This document shows positions 41,386 through 49,994 of a stretch of DNA of 64,000 nucleotides, one piece after another. The stretch lies in contig NZ_CP036264.1 of the NCBI RefSeq assembly GCF_008035925.1, positions 1,957,409-2,021,408 on the forward strand. Reading direction: 5' to 3'. This DNA comes from Stieleria maiorica (GTDB taxonomy: Bacteria; Planctomycetota; Planctomycetia; Pirellulales; Pirellulaceae). The notes under the pieces were generated by a model that made no database searches, was not told the origin of the DNA, and saw only the letters and a list, made by a program, of their open reading frames with translations. Each line of letters begins with the position of its first letter. The first letter of the stretch is position 1. The translations under genes and the position numbers were made by a program.

Positions 41386-41505
41386 AAAAAAAAACGGTGT
41401 TGCGGAACACTCACTAGAGTTCCGCAACACCGGTTTACTTTTTAACTAGCCCCCTGGATCTGCCAGGTTGCTCTTTATTCAGTCATCCGAAACGATGGCC
41501 GCACG
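41386..41505 (-). ncRNA. Structured leader / small RNA candidate A with intrinsic terminator
   Basis: On the minus strand the order is a conserved stretch (AAAGAGCAACC), a CCTGG/CCAGG stem, GGGGGCTAGTTAAAAAGTAA, then a perfect 14-base stem (CGGTGTTGCGGAAC at 41395-41408 with 41419-41432) with a 10-base loop, and nine T residues. The CsbD start lies 79 bases beyond the T-tract. The same order, with variable stem sequence, occurs at 47284-47440. It could be an attenuator for the operon or a separate small RNA. The predicted transcript is about 115 bases to the T-tract. Confidence 0.7.
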
Positions 41506-41512
41506 ATGTAAC

Positions 41513-41541
41513 AGTATACGACATCGAGTTGCAAAAAACAA
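41513..41541 (-). promoter_or_regulatory. Sigma70-like promoter of leader A
   Basis: The minus strand shows -35 TTGTTT (41536-41541), a 17-base spacer, and -10 TATACT (41513-41518). The predicted start is near 41505, just before the conserved leader. Confidence 0.55.
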
Positions 41542-41659
41542 GTCGCGGGGAATTACATTGAGCACCGAGAGGTAGCTGACAGTACGCACTCGATGTATGC
41601 AGCCACTTCATCGTCGATGTGACTTCGTTTTATTGAAGACGAATACGCGACCGTGTGCG

Positions 41660-42472
41660 TCACCCAGGGACTTCGTCGGCCCAAACCTTGAAGGACTCCA
41701 ATTCATTCGCTCCAAAAGTAGTTGTGAGCGCCGCGTCTGCCGCATCGCGTCCACGCGCGATCAAGACACGACCAATTCGCGGTACGTTGTTGCGAGGATC
41801 AAAAGTGTGCCACTTTCCACCCAGATACGCTTCGAACCACGCGCAGAAATCCATAGGGTCATGTGTCGGCGTTACGCCGATATCGCTGAGATACCCGGTG
41901 CAGTATCGGGCTGGGATATTCATACAGCGGCAAAGCGTGATTGCCAAATGCGTGTAGTCTCGGCAAACACCGGTGCGTTCGTGAAACGCCTCAAGCGCCG
42001 TCCGGTTCGCGCGGGCCTGCTGGTAGTCAAAACCAAGATGCTGAAAGACAAAGTTGCAGATCGACTGCACGCGCTGCCAGCCGGGGGGAGTCGAATTGAA
42101 TAGATTCCCCGCAAGATCCTTCAAGTCGCTGTCTACCTCGCAGTAGCGGCTGGCGAGCAAGAATATCAGTACTTCATCGGGTAGGTCCTGAACGCTGTGC
42201 TGCACCGCATTCCACAACTGCTGATCTGATTGTCCGCAGTCCTCAACGGTAGTGTCGTTTCGCAAGGTAACGCTTCCAGCGGGAGCGAAAAGGCGGCTGC
42301 ATCGATTGCCAAATGAATCGACGAATTCTGAAACCGATGTATCCGGATTTACCTCGAAACACTCGGGTGTTTGGATTGTGGAGGCGCGGGACGGATGCAC
42401 ACTAAGCAACGCTAGCATCGCGGTGGGTTGGGAGAAACAGAAGGAAATTTCAAAGCCTACACGGATTCGCAT
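41660..42472 (-). CDS. Transglutaminase-like cysteine peptidase family protein
   Basis: The 270-residue protein starts at the ATG at 42472. The transglutaminase-like core shows the Cys motif ERTGVCRDYTHLAITLCR, then ARYCTGYLSD and the His/Asp motif GKWHTFDPRNN, giving a Cys-His-Asp triad. The N-terminal 100 residues form the usual beta-rich lead domain. No signal peptide is seen, so it is likely cytosolic. Family members cleave or cross-link amide bonds; the substrate is unknown. It is the last gene of the MpsC-FloA-GroEL operon. Confidence 0.88.
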   Translation of the reverse strand: MRIRVGFEISFCFSQPTAMLALLSVHPSRASTIQTPECFEVNPDTSVSEFVDSFGNRCSRLFAPAGSVTLRNDTTVEDCGQSDQQLWNAVQHSVQDLPDEVLIFLLASRYCEVDSDLKDLAGNLFNSTPPGWQRVQSICNFVFQHLGFDYQQARANRTALEAFHERTGVCRDYTHLAITLCRCMNIPARYCTGYLSDIGVTPTHDPMDFCAWFEAYLGGKWHTFDPRNNVPRIGRVLIARGRDAADAALTTTFGANELESFKVWADEVPG

Positions 42473-42539
42473 CATCGATCCCTTTTGAAGTTCATGAACT
42501 TGTCTAGCCTGTGCACGCTGAAAATAACCTGCGCATTGG

Positions 42540-43457
42540 TTACTTCAGCAATCGGATCGCGTGACGCAATACATCACAACGGCTGATTTGGCCGACCAAC
42601 CTACGTTCTTCAAGTACAGAGAAACGACGATAAGGGGATTGAAGAAAGAGCTGGGCTACTGAAAACAAATCCATTTCAGGATCGATGGAGTGAGAAGTCG
42701 TATCAGCGAAGGCTTTCACGCTGTGATCAGACAACATCCCGTAAGCCGCAAGGAATGTATCCGCTGCAGGAAGACTTGACTCGCGTTCGGTCTGCGGCAG
42801 GTCTAGGCGGTGTCGCAGGATACTTGAAAGTATGTTGGAGTGGTTGAGTACGTCGCGCCGTGAAATCTGCCCGATGATCCGATCGTCTCGCACAACCGGC
42901 AAGCGAGCGTAGGACGTTTTAACGAATATCCTCGCAATTGCGTGCAAGTCCGTATCGGCATTGATGAGCCGATTACTGTCCGGATCAATGAATCCGCCAA
43001 CCTTCGCCGAAGGGATTTCGCTGTAAGCGGCCTCAATGACGAACCCCAAACAGGTCCTTTCCGAGAATATGCCGAGGAATTCTCCATCGGAGGCAATGAC
43101 AGGTGCGCCGGAATATCCCATCGCAAGCAATGATGACATCGCGTCAAATACGTCTTCCCCAGGGTCCAGCGTAAATAATTTCTTGCGAGGAATCATTACA
43201 TTGGAGGCTTTTGGAGGATCTCGTTTCGATGCATCAATCAACTCGATGAGGGAAGCCAGAACGCGCATACAGCACTTCTCAGAGAACATCCCAAGGTACT
43301 CGCCGTCTTCATTGACGATTGGCATCTCGGAATACTGTCGTGTGAGAATTTCGTGGATTGCAAGTGGTACCAGGGTATCGGGTAACAGTGTTTGAATATT
43401 CGGCATCATGATGGCTCTGGCGAGCGGCACCTTGATTGGGTTTGATTTTGTTTTCAT
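42540..43457 (-). CDS. Four-CBS domain protein
   Basis: The 305-residue protein is made of two CBS pairs. The repeats are visible as SEMPIVNEDGEYLGMFSEK, SGAPVIASDGEFLGIFSER, ARLPVVRDDRIIGQISRRD and RRFSVLEERRLVGQISRCD. CBS pairs bind adenine nucleotides and regulate partners (family knowledge). There is no attached enzyme domain, so it is a stand-alone sensor. It lies between the GroEL/hypothetical pair and the transglutaminase in one operon. Confidence 0.92.
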   Translation of the reverse strand: MKTKSNPIKVPLARAIMMPNIQTLLPDTLVPLAIHEILTRQYSEMPIVNEDGEYLGMFSEKCCMRVLASLIELIDASKRDPPKASNVMIPRKKLFTLDPGEDVFDAMSSLLAMGYSGAPVIASDGEFLGIFSERTCLGFVIEAAYSEIPSAKVGGFIDPDSNRLINADTDLHAIARIFVKTSYARLPVVRDDRIIGQISRRDVLNHSNILSSILRHRLDLPQTERESSLPAADTFLAAYGMLSDHSVKAFADTTSHSIDPEMDLFSVAQLFLQSPYRRFSVLEERRLVGQISRCDVLRHAIRLLK

Positions 43458-43565
43458 CGCATGTTTCTTATGGGTGGGGTGTGTTAACCAGGTACACCTG
43501 GTCTTGTTCGATTTCGTTCGGCGGAATGACGTACTGGTCCGTAATGAGTTCGCGGACCAAGATTG

Positions 43566-44009
43566 CTACCCCCTCTGCGACTCTTTTGGGCTGTTCGTGA
43601 CGCCCAAGTCAGAAGAGGCGTTCTCGACGCGGTAGGCCTGTGAACCAGGGTCCAACATTAAATGGAACGAAATAGTTACCCGTTCTGATTCTTGTTCCTG
43701 AGCTGTCAAAACAGATTTCATGGTTGTTGCATTCAATTGAGTCTCATTCGGTCCTTCAGCATCGACCACTATCAGGTGAATGGCATTGCCCGAATCAGTG
43801 ATCTGATTCTTCAAATAGCCTTTCACAAGCGGGTAGGGTGTCAGCGCGAGATTGCTATTGGCACAAAACAGGTCGTAGGTTGGCTTGTCCGAAAACCCAT
43901 ATATTGCCACACCCTCGGGTCCGAGATGTGGGCGTAGAAGCTTCGGACCGAGACGCTGCTTTCCGTCGAGCAACACGTAGTATGGGGTGTCAACTAATTG
44001 AGCAGTCAT
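43566..44009 (-). CDS. Hypothetical protein
   Basis: The 147-residue protein has the ATG at 44009 preceded by AAAGGAATC. The first half has strand-rich text (YYVLLDGKQRLGPKLLRPHL, GVAIYGFSDKPTYDLF) and the second half VTISFHLMLDPGSQAYRV. No family is recognised. It is located 23 bases after groEL in the same operon. Confidence 0.65.
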   Translation of the reverse strand: MTAQLVDTPYYVLLDGKQRLGPKLLRPHLGPEGVAIYGFSDKPTYDLFCANSNLALTPYPLVKGYLKNQITDSGNAIHLIVVDAEGPNETQLNATTMKSVLTAQEQESERVTISFHLMLDPGSQAYRVENASSDLGVTNSPKESQRG

Positions 44010-44032
44010 GGTTGATTCCTTTGCGTGTCGTT

Positions 44033-45601
44033 TCACGGCGTTTTTGTGATCAGCACATCGCTGGTGAGCAGCAGGGTGGACACACTGGCCGCGTTCTGCA
44101 ATGCACAACGAACGACCTTCGCGGGATCGATGACGCCCGCGACCATCAGGTCTTCGAAGCGATCTTCGGCAGCGTTGTATCCACAGTTGCCTTTCGCCGC
44201 GGCGACCTTTTCACAGATCAAGCGACCGTTCCCGCCAGCGTTCTCGGCAATCCATGTCAGCGGTGAGCGGCAAGCGCGAAGCACGATGTCGTAACCTATC
44301 TGTTCATGTTCGTTCAGATCAGTGCGTTTGCAGCCCGCGGCGGCGCGAAGGAGGGCAACGCCGCCACCTGGAACGATCCCCTCCTCGACCGCAGCACGCG
44401 TCGCATTCAAGGCGTCCTCGAAACGTGCTTTCTTCTCTTTAACTTCCAATTCGGTTGAGCCCCCGACGCTGATCGTGGCAATGCCTCCGCAGAGTTTCGC
44501 TTTCCTCGACCGCAATTTCTCTCGATCATAGCCTTGGGTCGCTTTCTCAAGCTCGCTCTCGATCTGAGCGATTCGGCCTCGAATGCCTGCCTTCGTCCCT
44601 GCGCCGTCGATGATCGTTGTGTGGTCCTTATCGACAATTACTCTTTTGGCACTGCCGAGTGAGTCGAGACCCAGATTCTTCAATTGCAGACCGAGACTCT
44701 CGGAGATGTTTTGTGCACCGGTCATGATTGCGACGTCTTCCATCACTGCCTGACGAAGACCTCCATAGCCCGGCGACTTCACGGCACAGCAAGTGAATGT
44801 TCCTCGCAAACGATTGATCACTAGCGTCGTCAACGGTTCACCCTGCACGTCTTCGGCCACGATCAACAGCGGTCGGCCGGCCTCCGCAACTTTTTCAAGT
44901 AGGGGCAGGATCTCCCGGACGCTGGAGATTTTTGCTTCGTGGATCAAAACATACGGATCCTCCAAGACACACACCATCGATTCCGGATGGTTGACGAAAT
45001 AGGGTGATAGGTATCCTTTGTCAAATCGCATCCCTTCGACCCAATTGACTTCGTTGTCGACCGCTTTCCCGTCTTCGATCGTGACGACGCCTCCGGAGCC
45101 AACCTGCTCTAAGGCATCGGCGACTGTCCTTCCGATCGTCAAGTCGTTATTGGCGGCAATCGATGCGACCTGAGCCATCGCCTTTTGTCCCTTGGTCGCG
45201 ATCGAGATCGATTTCAGGTGACTAACGACGTCGGCAGTTGCCTTTTCGATGCCGTCTTTTAGGCCGACTGGATTGACTCCGGCGACTACTGCTCGCAGCC
45301 CCTCGTTGAAGATTGCATCTGCCAAAACCGTTGCGGTTGTCGTGCCATCGCCCGCCACCTGGTTGGTTTTGGACGCAACTTCGCGAACCATTTTGGCGCC
45401 AATGTTTTCGTTCGCGTCTTCCAATTCAATGGCGTTGGCAACGGTGACGCCGTCTTTGGTAACTGTTGGGGGACCAAACGAGTTCGCGAGCATTACCGTA
45501 TGGCCGCGCGGGCCCAGTGTGCTGCGCACGGTTCGCGCGAGTTGCCCCACTCCGCGCCTAATTGCTTCTCTCGCTTCTTCGTGAAAGATCATTGTGGACA
45601 T
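44033..45601 (-). CDS. GroEL-type chaperonin paralogue without GGM tail
   Basis: This 522-residue group I chaperonin is recognisable throughout: [26 protein letters not shown] (ATP-site Asp), [62 protein letters not shown] and YGYN-type text as [13 protein letters not shown]. The protein stops at SDVLITKTP, so the flexible Gly-Gly-Met tail of normal GroEL is absent. No groES or CIRCE element lies nearby. It is embedded in a stress operon between FloA and a hypothetical protein, pointing to a specialised paralogue. ATPase residues are intact. Confidence 0.93.
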   Translation of the reverse strand: MSTMIFHEEAREAIRRGVGQLARTVRSTLGPRGHTVMLANSFGPPTVTKDGVTVANAIELEDANENIGAKMVREVASKTNQVAGDGTTTATVLADAIFNEGLRAVVAGVNPVGLKDGIEKATADVVSHLKSISIATKGQKAMAQVASIAANNDLTIGRTVADALEQVGSGGVVTIEDGKAVDNEVNWVEGMRFDKGYLSPYFVNHPESMVCVLEDPYVLIHEAKISSVREILPLLEKVAEAGRPLLIVAEDVQGEPLTTLVINRLRGTFTCCAVKSPGYGGLRQAVMEDVAIMTGAQNISESLGLQLKNLGLDSLGSAKRVIVDKDHTTIIDGAGTKAGIRGRIAQIESELEKATQGYDREKLRSRKAKLCGGIATISVGGSTELEVKEKKARFEDALNATRAAVEEGIVPGGGVALLRAAAGCKRTDLNEHEQIGYDIVLRACRSPLTWIAENAGGNGRLICEKVAAAKGNCGYNAAEDRFEDLMVAGVIDPAKVVRCALQNAASVSTLLLTSDVLITKTP

Positions 45602-45632
45602 CTTGGTTCCTTTATGTGATTTGTTGTTCGGT

Positions 45633-46739
45633 TCATTCGTTTTCGTCTCTCACTCTTTGGAACGGATTCGCCGACGAGCCATTATCATCGCCGGCTCCTT
45701 GCGGAATACTTCGACGTTCGAGCGTCATCGGCTGCTTTATTTCATGGCGTCGCTTGCCTTGCGTCCTATCCATTGACGTTGCACGCAACTGTCCTGCGCG
45801 AAATGCATCAGCCAACGCAGCGGGCACCTCGGCCTCGGCAAGCACGAGTTCTGCTTGGGCTTCCTTGACCTTGGCAAGCATTTGTTGTTTTTCAGCCACC
45901 GCATTGGCGCGACGCACTTCGGCCTGGGCTCGGGCAATTCGAGTATCAGCGTTAGCCTGGTCCTTCTGCAGTCGAGCCCCAATGTTTTCGCCAACGTCGA
46001 TATCAGCAATGTCAATCGAGACGATTGAAAAGGCGGTGTTTGAATCCAATCCACGTGCCATCGCACCTTTCGAGATTTGCGACGGCATCTCGAGCACGTC
46101 CATGTGTGAATTCGCTGAGCCGATTGCAGAGACGATTCCTTGACCGACACGCGCGATGATCGTTTCTTCGGTCGCCCCTCCGATTAGTTGATCCAAGTTC
46201 GTACGGACCGTGACCCTCGCGCTGACCAGAAGTTCGACGCCATTCTTGGCGACCGCGCTAAGGGAGTTCGTGCTTTCGTCATCCTGGCGCGGGCAAGAGA
46301 TCACCTTGGGAGAAACACTGGTTTGCACGGCAAGTAGCACATCACGGCCGGCGAGGTCGATCGCGGCTGCACGGTCAAAGTCCAAGACGATTCCAGCGCG
46401 CTGGGCGGCAATGATCGCGCAAACCACCTTCATCACATCGCCGCCGGCCAAGTGATGTGCTAGCAAGCGAGCCGTGCTCATTCCGTCTTCGCGGTCGATC
46501 CGCAAACCCGCCTGCCGGCCCATGACCTTGGCGGTCACGATTAAACGTTGCTCAATCCTCAGGAAACTCATAACGATCAAGCTTTTCATGCTCACGTCTG
46601 CACCCGACATGTACGCCTGAAGCCAGTACGTGCCCCACTTAGCGAACACCACAATGAGCAGCACGACCACCAGGGAAGCGATCAACGCTGCCCCAAGCAG
46701 CAGTTGCAAAGCACCGGGAATCCAAATGTTTGCCATCAT
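45633..46739 (-). CDS. floA: Flotillin-like membrane scaffold protein FloA
   Basis: The 368-residue protein has an N-terminal membrane hairpin ([20 protein letters not shown]), an SPFH-like domain ([28 protein letters not shown]) and a long Ala/Glu-rich coiled coil (about 270-330, [26 protein letters not shown]). It ends with a longer-than-usual charged tail. The pattern is FloA/YqfA (SPFH), which organises membrane microdomains. Its ATG shares a base with the stop of the upstream MpsC gene. Confidence 0.93.
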   Translation of the reverse strand: MMANIWIPGALQLLLGAALIASLVVVLLIVVFAKWGTYWLQAYMSGADVSMKSLIVMSFLRIEQRLIVTAKVMGRQAGLRIDREDGMSTARLLAHHLAGGDVMKVVCAIIAAQRAGIVLDFDRAAAIDLAGRDVLLAVQTSVSPKVISCPRQDDESTNSLSAVAKNGVELLVSARVTVRTNLDQLIGGATEETIIARVGQGIVSAIGSANSHMDVLEMPSQISKGAMARGLDSNTAFSIVSIDIADIDVGENIGARLQKDQANADTRIARAQAEVRRANAVAEKQQMLAKVKEAQAELVLAEAEVPAALADAFRAGQLRATSMDRTQGKRRHEIKQPMTLERRSIPQGAGDDNGSSANPFQRVRDENE

Positions 46740-47221
46740 TAGGCACGCTCACTTTCTTCAGAACCATCGGCCTGCGCCGGCAGATGGAATCCGTCATCGT
46801 CAGCTCGCTCCAACGATTCACGGTCACTTCCTTGGTAGGAGCTCAGTTCAGGGGTCAAGATGAACACTTGCACCATCGCGCCCGACTTAAATAGATGAGC
46901 GAGGGTGCCCGCATCTGTTTGGATTTCCGCGGCTTCCTCTCGCACGTCTCGCCCCGTGATGGTCTTGATCTTCTCTCGCATCGACTCAGACGAACTGGCG
47001 AAGAGTTGCCGGTGGAACTCTTGTACCTGTGTTACGCCCGGCGGAGTCTGGGCCAAGGCCTGCTCGGCCGGTGTTAGTACGCCTTCCATGGTCACGACCA
47101 ACGTGTTTTCGCAGAGTGTCGCGGTCACGGTTTTGGGAGCGACTCCCGTCCTCTGGCGTTGCAGCGTACTAGCGACGCGGGCGAGCTGTTGCGTCATTTG
47201 CGACTTCGATTCGTCCATTTG
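46739..47221 (-). CDS. MpsC/DUF2294-like protein
   Basis: The 160-residue protein starts at the ATG at 47221 with a GAGAGA ribosome site; a TTG at 47275 would add 18 residues. The DUF2294 core is seen as [20 protein letters not shown], and [22 protein letters not shown] close to the C-terminal part. The acidic tail of about 40 residues is extra. MpsC is linked to membrane-potential-related bicarbonate/sodium systems in staphylococci (family knowledge). It is the first gene after leader B. Confidence 0.75.
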   Translation of the reverse strand, partial: QMDESKSQMTQQLARVASTLQRQRTGVAPKTVTATLCENTLVVTMEGVLTPAEQALAQTPPGVTQVQEFHRQLFASSSESMREKIKTITGRDVREEAAEIQTDAGTLAHLFKSGAMVQVFILTPELSSYQGSDRESLERADDDGFHLPAQADGSEESERA

Positions 47222-47283
47222 GTCTCTCTCGGCCCATGGGTGTAACACTCGTTGGAGGTGTTCTGCATTAAGCAATTGCGCAT

Positions 47284-47440
47284 AAAAAAACCGACGTGGC
47301 AGAACACTAACGAGCGTTCCACGACGTCGGCTTACTTTTCAACGAACCCCCTGGACTTCCCACTGATGGGGCTCGCCAGATTGTTCTTTATCTTGTCGTC
47401 CGGGGTCTTGGAGTGGAGCGGCTAGTCGAACCGCTCTCTC
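47284..47440 (-). ncRNA. Structured leader / small RNA candidate B with intrinsic terminator
   Basis: The minus strand holds AAAGAACAATCTGGC, an inserted small hairpin (CCCA/TGGG), CCAGGGGG, TTCGTTGAAAAGTAAGCCG and then an imperfect stem (CCGACG...CGTCGG, 47291-47330) with loop GCTCGTTAGT, followed by seven T residues. Sequence and order match leader A, but the stem bases differ, including a whole extra helix, which suggests that structure is conserved. It lies 63 bases before the MpsC start and no minus-strand gene lies directly upstream, so it is not simply the end of another operon. Confidence 0.7.
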
Positions 47441-47449
47441 AACTGATTC

Positions 47450-47477
47450 ATCCTATCGCGTCAGATTGAGAAAACAA
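47450..47477 (-). promoter_or_regulatory. Sigma70-like promoter of leader B
   Basis: The minus strand shows -35 TTGTTT (47472-47477), a 16-base spacer and -10 TAGGAT (47450-47455), similar to the promoter of leader A. The -10 is a weaker match. Confidence 0.4.
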
Positions 47478-47758
47478 GGTCGGAAAACCGACAAAGCCAA
47501 TTCGGTTGCGTTGACCCGATGAATGTGGCTGCGTTTTTTATGCGACAATCGCCTCACAACGAGACAGTGTTGGTGTTGCAGGCGTTCGACTACCAACCAA
47601 TCCAGCGAAGAAAACACGCCAGCACCTATTCGTCTCGAGCTGCCATCACTGGGCATCTGGTAGAATGTCGATTCACGCATGTATTGCGTGTTGATTCACG
47701 GCTCCGTCTCTTGTCCGCAAGCGTCGCAGGCAGTTGCTCATTGAAGGAAGCAAGGTAG

Positions 47759-48139
47759 GTGAAAACACAGGGAGAAATCGAAGCTGCCGTCTGCAAAGGA
47801 ATGTCCCATTTCGAGCAGGAGTATATGGGGCGTGGCCCGACGGACATCCGCGCGCATTTGATTGGCGATCTGCTGGTGGTTCGACTGAAAGGCGTATTGA
47901 CCGCCGCTGAGCAGCACTTGGTGAGAACCCTTCCGGCGGAGAAAGGGCGGGACCTGCTGAAACAGGTTCGAACGCAACTGATTGAGACAGCGCGGCCAGC
48001 TTTGGAGACAGTGATCCACGATATCACTGGCGTCAAGCCTCGTAGCTTGCACCACGATATCAGTACCCACACAGGCGAAGAAATCGTCATTTTTACGCTC
48101 CATGAGTCGCCCGCCTATCGTGAGTCAAAAAAGAAGTAG
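47759..48139 (+). CDS. MpsC/DUF2294 family protein
   Basis: The 126-residue protein is a full DUF2294 domain: KTQGEIEAAVCKGMSHFEQEYMGRGP, GDLLVVRLKGVLTAAEQHL, TARPALETVIHDITGVKPRSL and HHDISTHTGEEIVIFTL. It starts with GTG at 47759 behind AAGG. It is the only plus-strand gene of the island's right side and is divergent from the second MpsC-like gene across the leader B region. The two may be parts of one system; function beyond membrane energetics is unknown. Confidence 0.9.
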   Translation: MKTQGEIEAAVCKGMSHFEQEYMGRGPTDIRAHLIGDLLVVRLKGVLTAAEQHLVRTLPAEKGRDLLKQVRTQLIETARPALETVIHDITGVKPRSLHHDISTHTGEEIVIFTLHESPAYRESKKK

Positions 48140-48745
48140 GCGTCGGGCGTTAACCGTTTGCCCTGACTGCGTCGCGTTTCAGTTGACGCCGCTGGAACTG
48201 TCAAGGGCGCAGAACCTGCCTTTGAACGATCGGCACTCTGGCATCGTTCGAGCTGAACGTTGCACCGACCGCCGCGCCGAATGAAGTCGGTTTCGCCGCG
48301 GCGGTCAGATTCACCGCCGCGCCGAATCGCACGACCGAACATGCGTCGGCGGGTCCACCCGCGGCGCCGAAAGCGTGCGGTTCAGTTTACGTCACCACTG
48401 AATCGTAGGGGCAGCACGAACAGAAGAGCTCGACGGGATCCGGAGGCGATTTCATTCGCCCGCGATCAATGGGCCCGGGCAAACGAGTTTACTCAGGATG
48501 TTTGGAACGGAGTGCCGCATCGCCGGAAACGAAGATTGAAAATCCTTCGAATTGGCAAGCGCTGGTGAGCAAATGGATTGCCGAATCGTGTCGCCATTCG
48601 TTCTCGCGTTTTCCGCAACTTTGCCGTCGCGAAATGACTGGAGACGCTCGTATTCCAGGTGCCGGATCACATCCATTCCGCGTTTCACGTCCGGGCAGAA
48701 TGATGTTCCGATTGCGTGCGTCTTGGGTTTAGGGACTGCGCCTCG
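48140..48745. other. 606-base gap at the right border of the island
   Basis: No gene is supported. The motif ACCGCCGCGCCGAAT occurs twice (about 48268 and 48310). Arg-rich frames here are artefacts. The region separates the island from glycerate kinase, where GC rises again. Confidence 0.4.
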
Positions 48746-49876
48746 TCAACCAGCCTTTAGCAATTCCTCGGCCGCGTCAACCAACAGGTCTTTGGCCCGG
48801 CGAATCGTCTCTTCCACCGGACGCTGCGGGTCGTGGATTTGACGGACTTTGGCGAGTCCCAAATCCTCGATCGAAGCATTCTCGAGCGACAACAATCCGC
48901 ACAGTGCGGCGACCGGCACGCCGTATTTTTCTCCGACATCGGCGACCCCGCGGACCAGTTTCCCGTAGGCGGTTTGGTCATCGATCCTGCCTTCCCCGGT
49001 GACGATCCAGTCGATCGTTCCGCCGGACAACAGCGACTCCACGCCGGTCAGCGAGAGCACGAACTCGATCCCCGACAAAAACTCGGCCCGCAGGAACGCT
49101 TTCAGTCCGTAACCGGTTCCGCCGGCGGCACCGGCACCGGGAACATTGGCGACATCCAGTTTCAAATCCCGCTGGACGATTTGTTGCAATCGATCCAGCC
49201 CGTGATCCAGTTGCACGACCATCACGCCATCAGCCCCCTTTTGCGGCCCGTAGACGGCCGCCGCTCCTTCCGGGCCAAGCAGCGGGTTGGCGACATCATT
49301 GATCGCAAACACCTGCGCAGAATCCAACTCGGGCATCACGCCGGACGCATCGATCGAATCGATTTGCGAAAGCGCCCCGCCGGTCGCCGGCAAGGCTGCC
49401 CCGTCGGCGTCCAAGAACCGATACCCCAGCGCGGTGGCGATTCCGATGCCGCCATCGTTGGTCGCGCTGCCGCCGAGTCCGATGTACAACTTCGCTGCGC
49501 CGCGGCGCAACGCATCGGCGATCAGAGTCCCGGTGCCCAACGTCGACGTCAGCAGCGGATTGCGTTCTTCGGCGACCAGCAACTCCATCCCTGAGGCGCG
49601 GGCCATCTCGACGTACGCGATGCCTTGCTTTGATTCAAACCCATACTCGGCGTGAATCGAACGGCCGAGCGGATCGGTCGTTTCACATCGAATCGTCTCG
49701 ATCGACTCATCGGTCTTTCGAATCGCATCGAGAAACCCGTCGCCGCCGTCGGACGCTGTGATCGAATGCACTTGGATATTCGAGTCGAAACGGCGCAGGC
49801 CCGCCTCGATCGCTTCGATAACCTCGGTCCCGGTCAGCGAACCTTTGAATTTGTCAGGAATGATCAAGACGTTCAT
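48746..49876 (-). CDS. Glycerate kinase (GarK/GlxK type)
   Basis: The 376-residue enzyme phosphorylates D-glycerate with ATP. It reads MNVLIIPDKFKGSLTGTEVIEAI, SITASDGGDGFLDAI, the signature LYIGLGGSATNDGGIGIATALG, the AGAAGGTGYGLKAFL glycine-rich stretch and IDWIVTGEGRIDDQTAYGK. Length and motif order are those of the type I (GarK/GlxK) family. Together with the glycogen genes it feeds triose metabolism. A GGGAGTT repeat lies between it and the phosphorylase gene upstream. Confidence 0.96.
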   Translation of the reverse strand: MNVLIIPDKFKGSLTGTEVIEAIEAGLRRFDSNIQVHSITASDGGDGFLDAIRKTDESIETIRCETTDPLGRSIHAEYGFESKQGIAYVEMARASGMELLVAEERNPLLTSTLGTGTLIADALRRGAAKLYIGLGGSATNDGGIGIATALGYRFLDADGAALPATGGALSQIDSIDASGVMPELDSAQVFAINDVANPLLGPEGAAAVYGPQKGADGVMVVQLDHGLDRLQQIVQRDLKLDVANVPGAGAAGGTGYGLKAFLRAEFLSGIEFVLSLTGVESLLSGGTIDWIVTGEGRIDDQTAYGKLVRGVADVGEKYGVPVAALCGLLSLENASIEDLGLAKVRQIHDPQRPVEETIRRAKDLLVDAAEELLKAG

Positions 49877-49950
49877 CGAGTATTCATGGTCCAGGTTTCA
49901 AGTTCCAGATTTCAGGTTTCAAGTTCCAGTGGCCGCTCGGCATCTTCTTT

Positions 49951-49994
49951 CCAACTCCCAACTCCCAACTCCCAACTCCCAACTCCCAACTCCC
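49951..49994 (-). repeat. GGGAGTT tandem array A (about 6 units)
   Basis: On the minus strand, units of GGGAGTT begin on the base after the phosphorylase stop codon (TAG at 49995-49997). Six spacers separate runs of three G, enough for a G-quadruplex. The same unit forms the array at 53598-53695, again right after a stop codon. Confidence 0.9.

Noticed and set aside
41386-41440. Hairpin A as a mere terminator of the transglutaminase operon
   Set aside because: A second copy with the same conserved upstream text occurs at 47284-47440, where no minus-strand gene lies directly upstream. A terminator role for A cannot be excluded but does not explain the conservation.
48260-48568. 102-residue Arg-rich frame
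   Set aside because: Caused by CCGCCGCGCCG repeats, no start signal.
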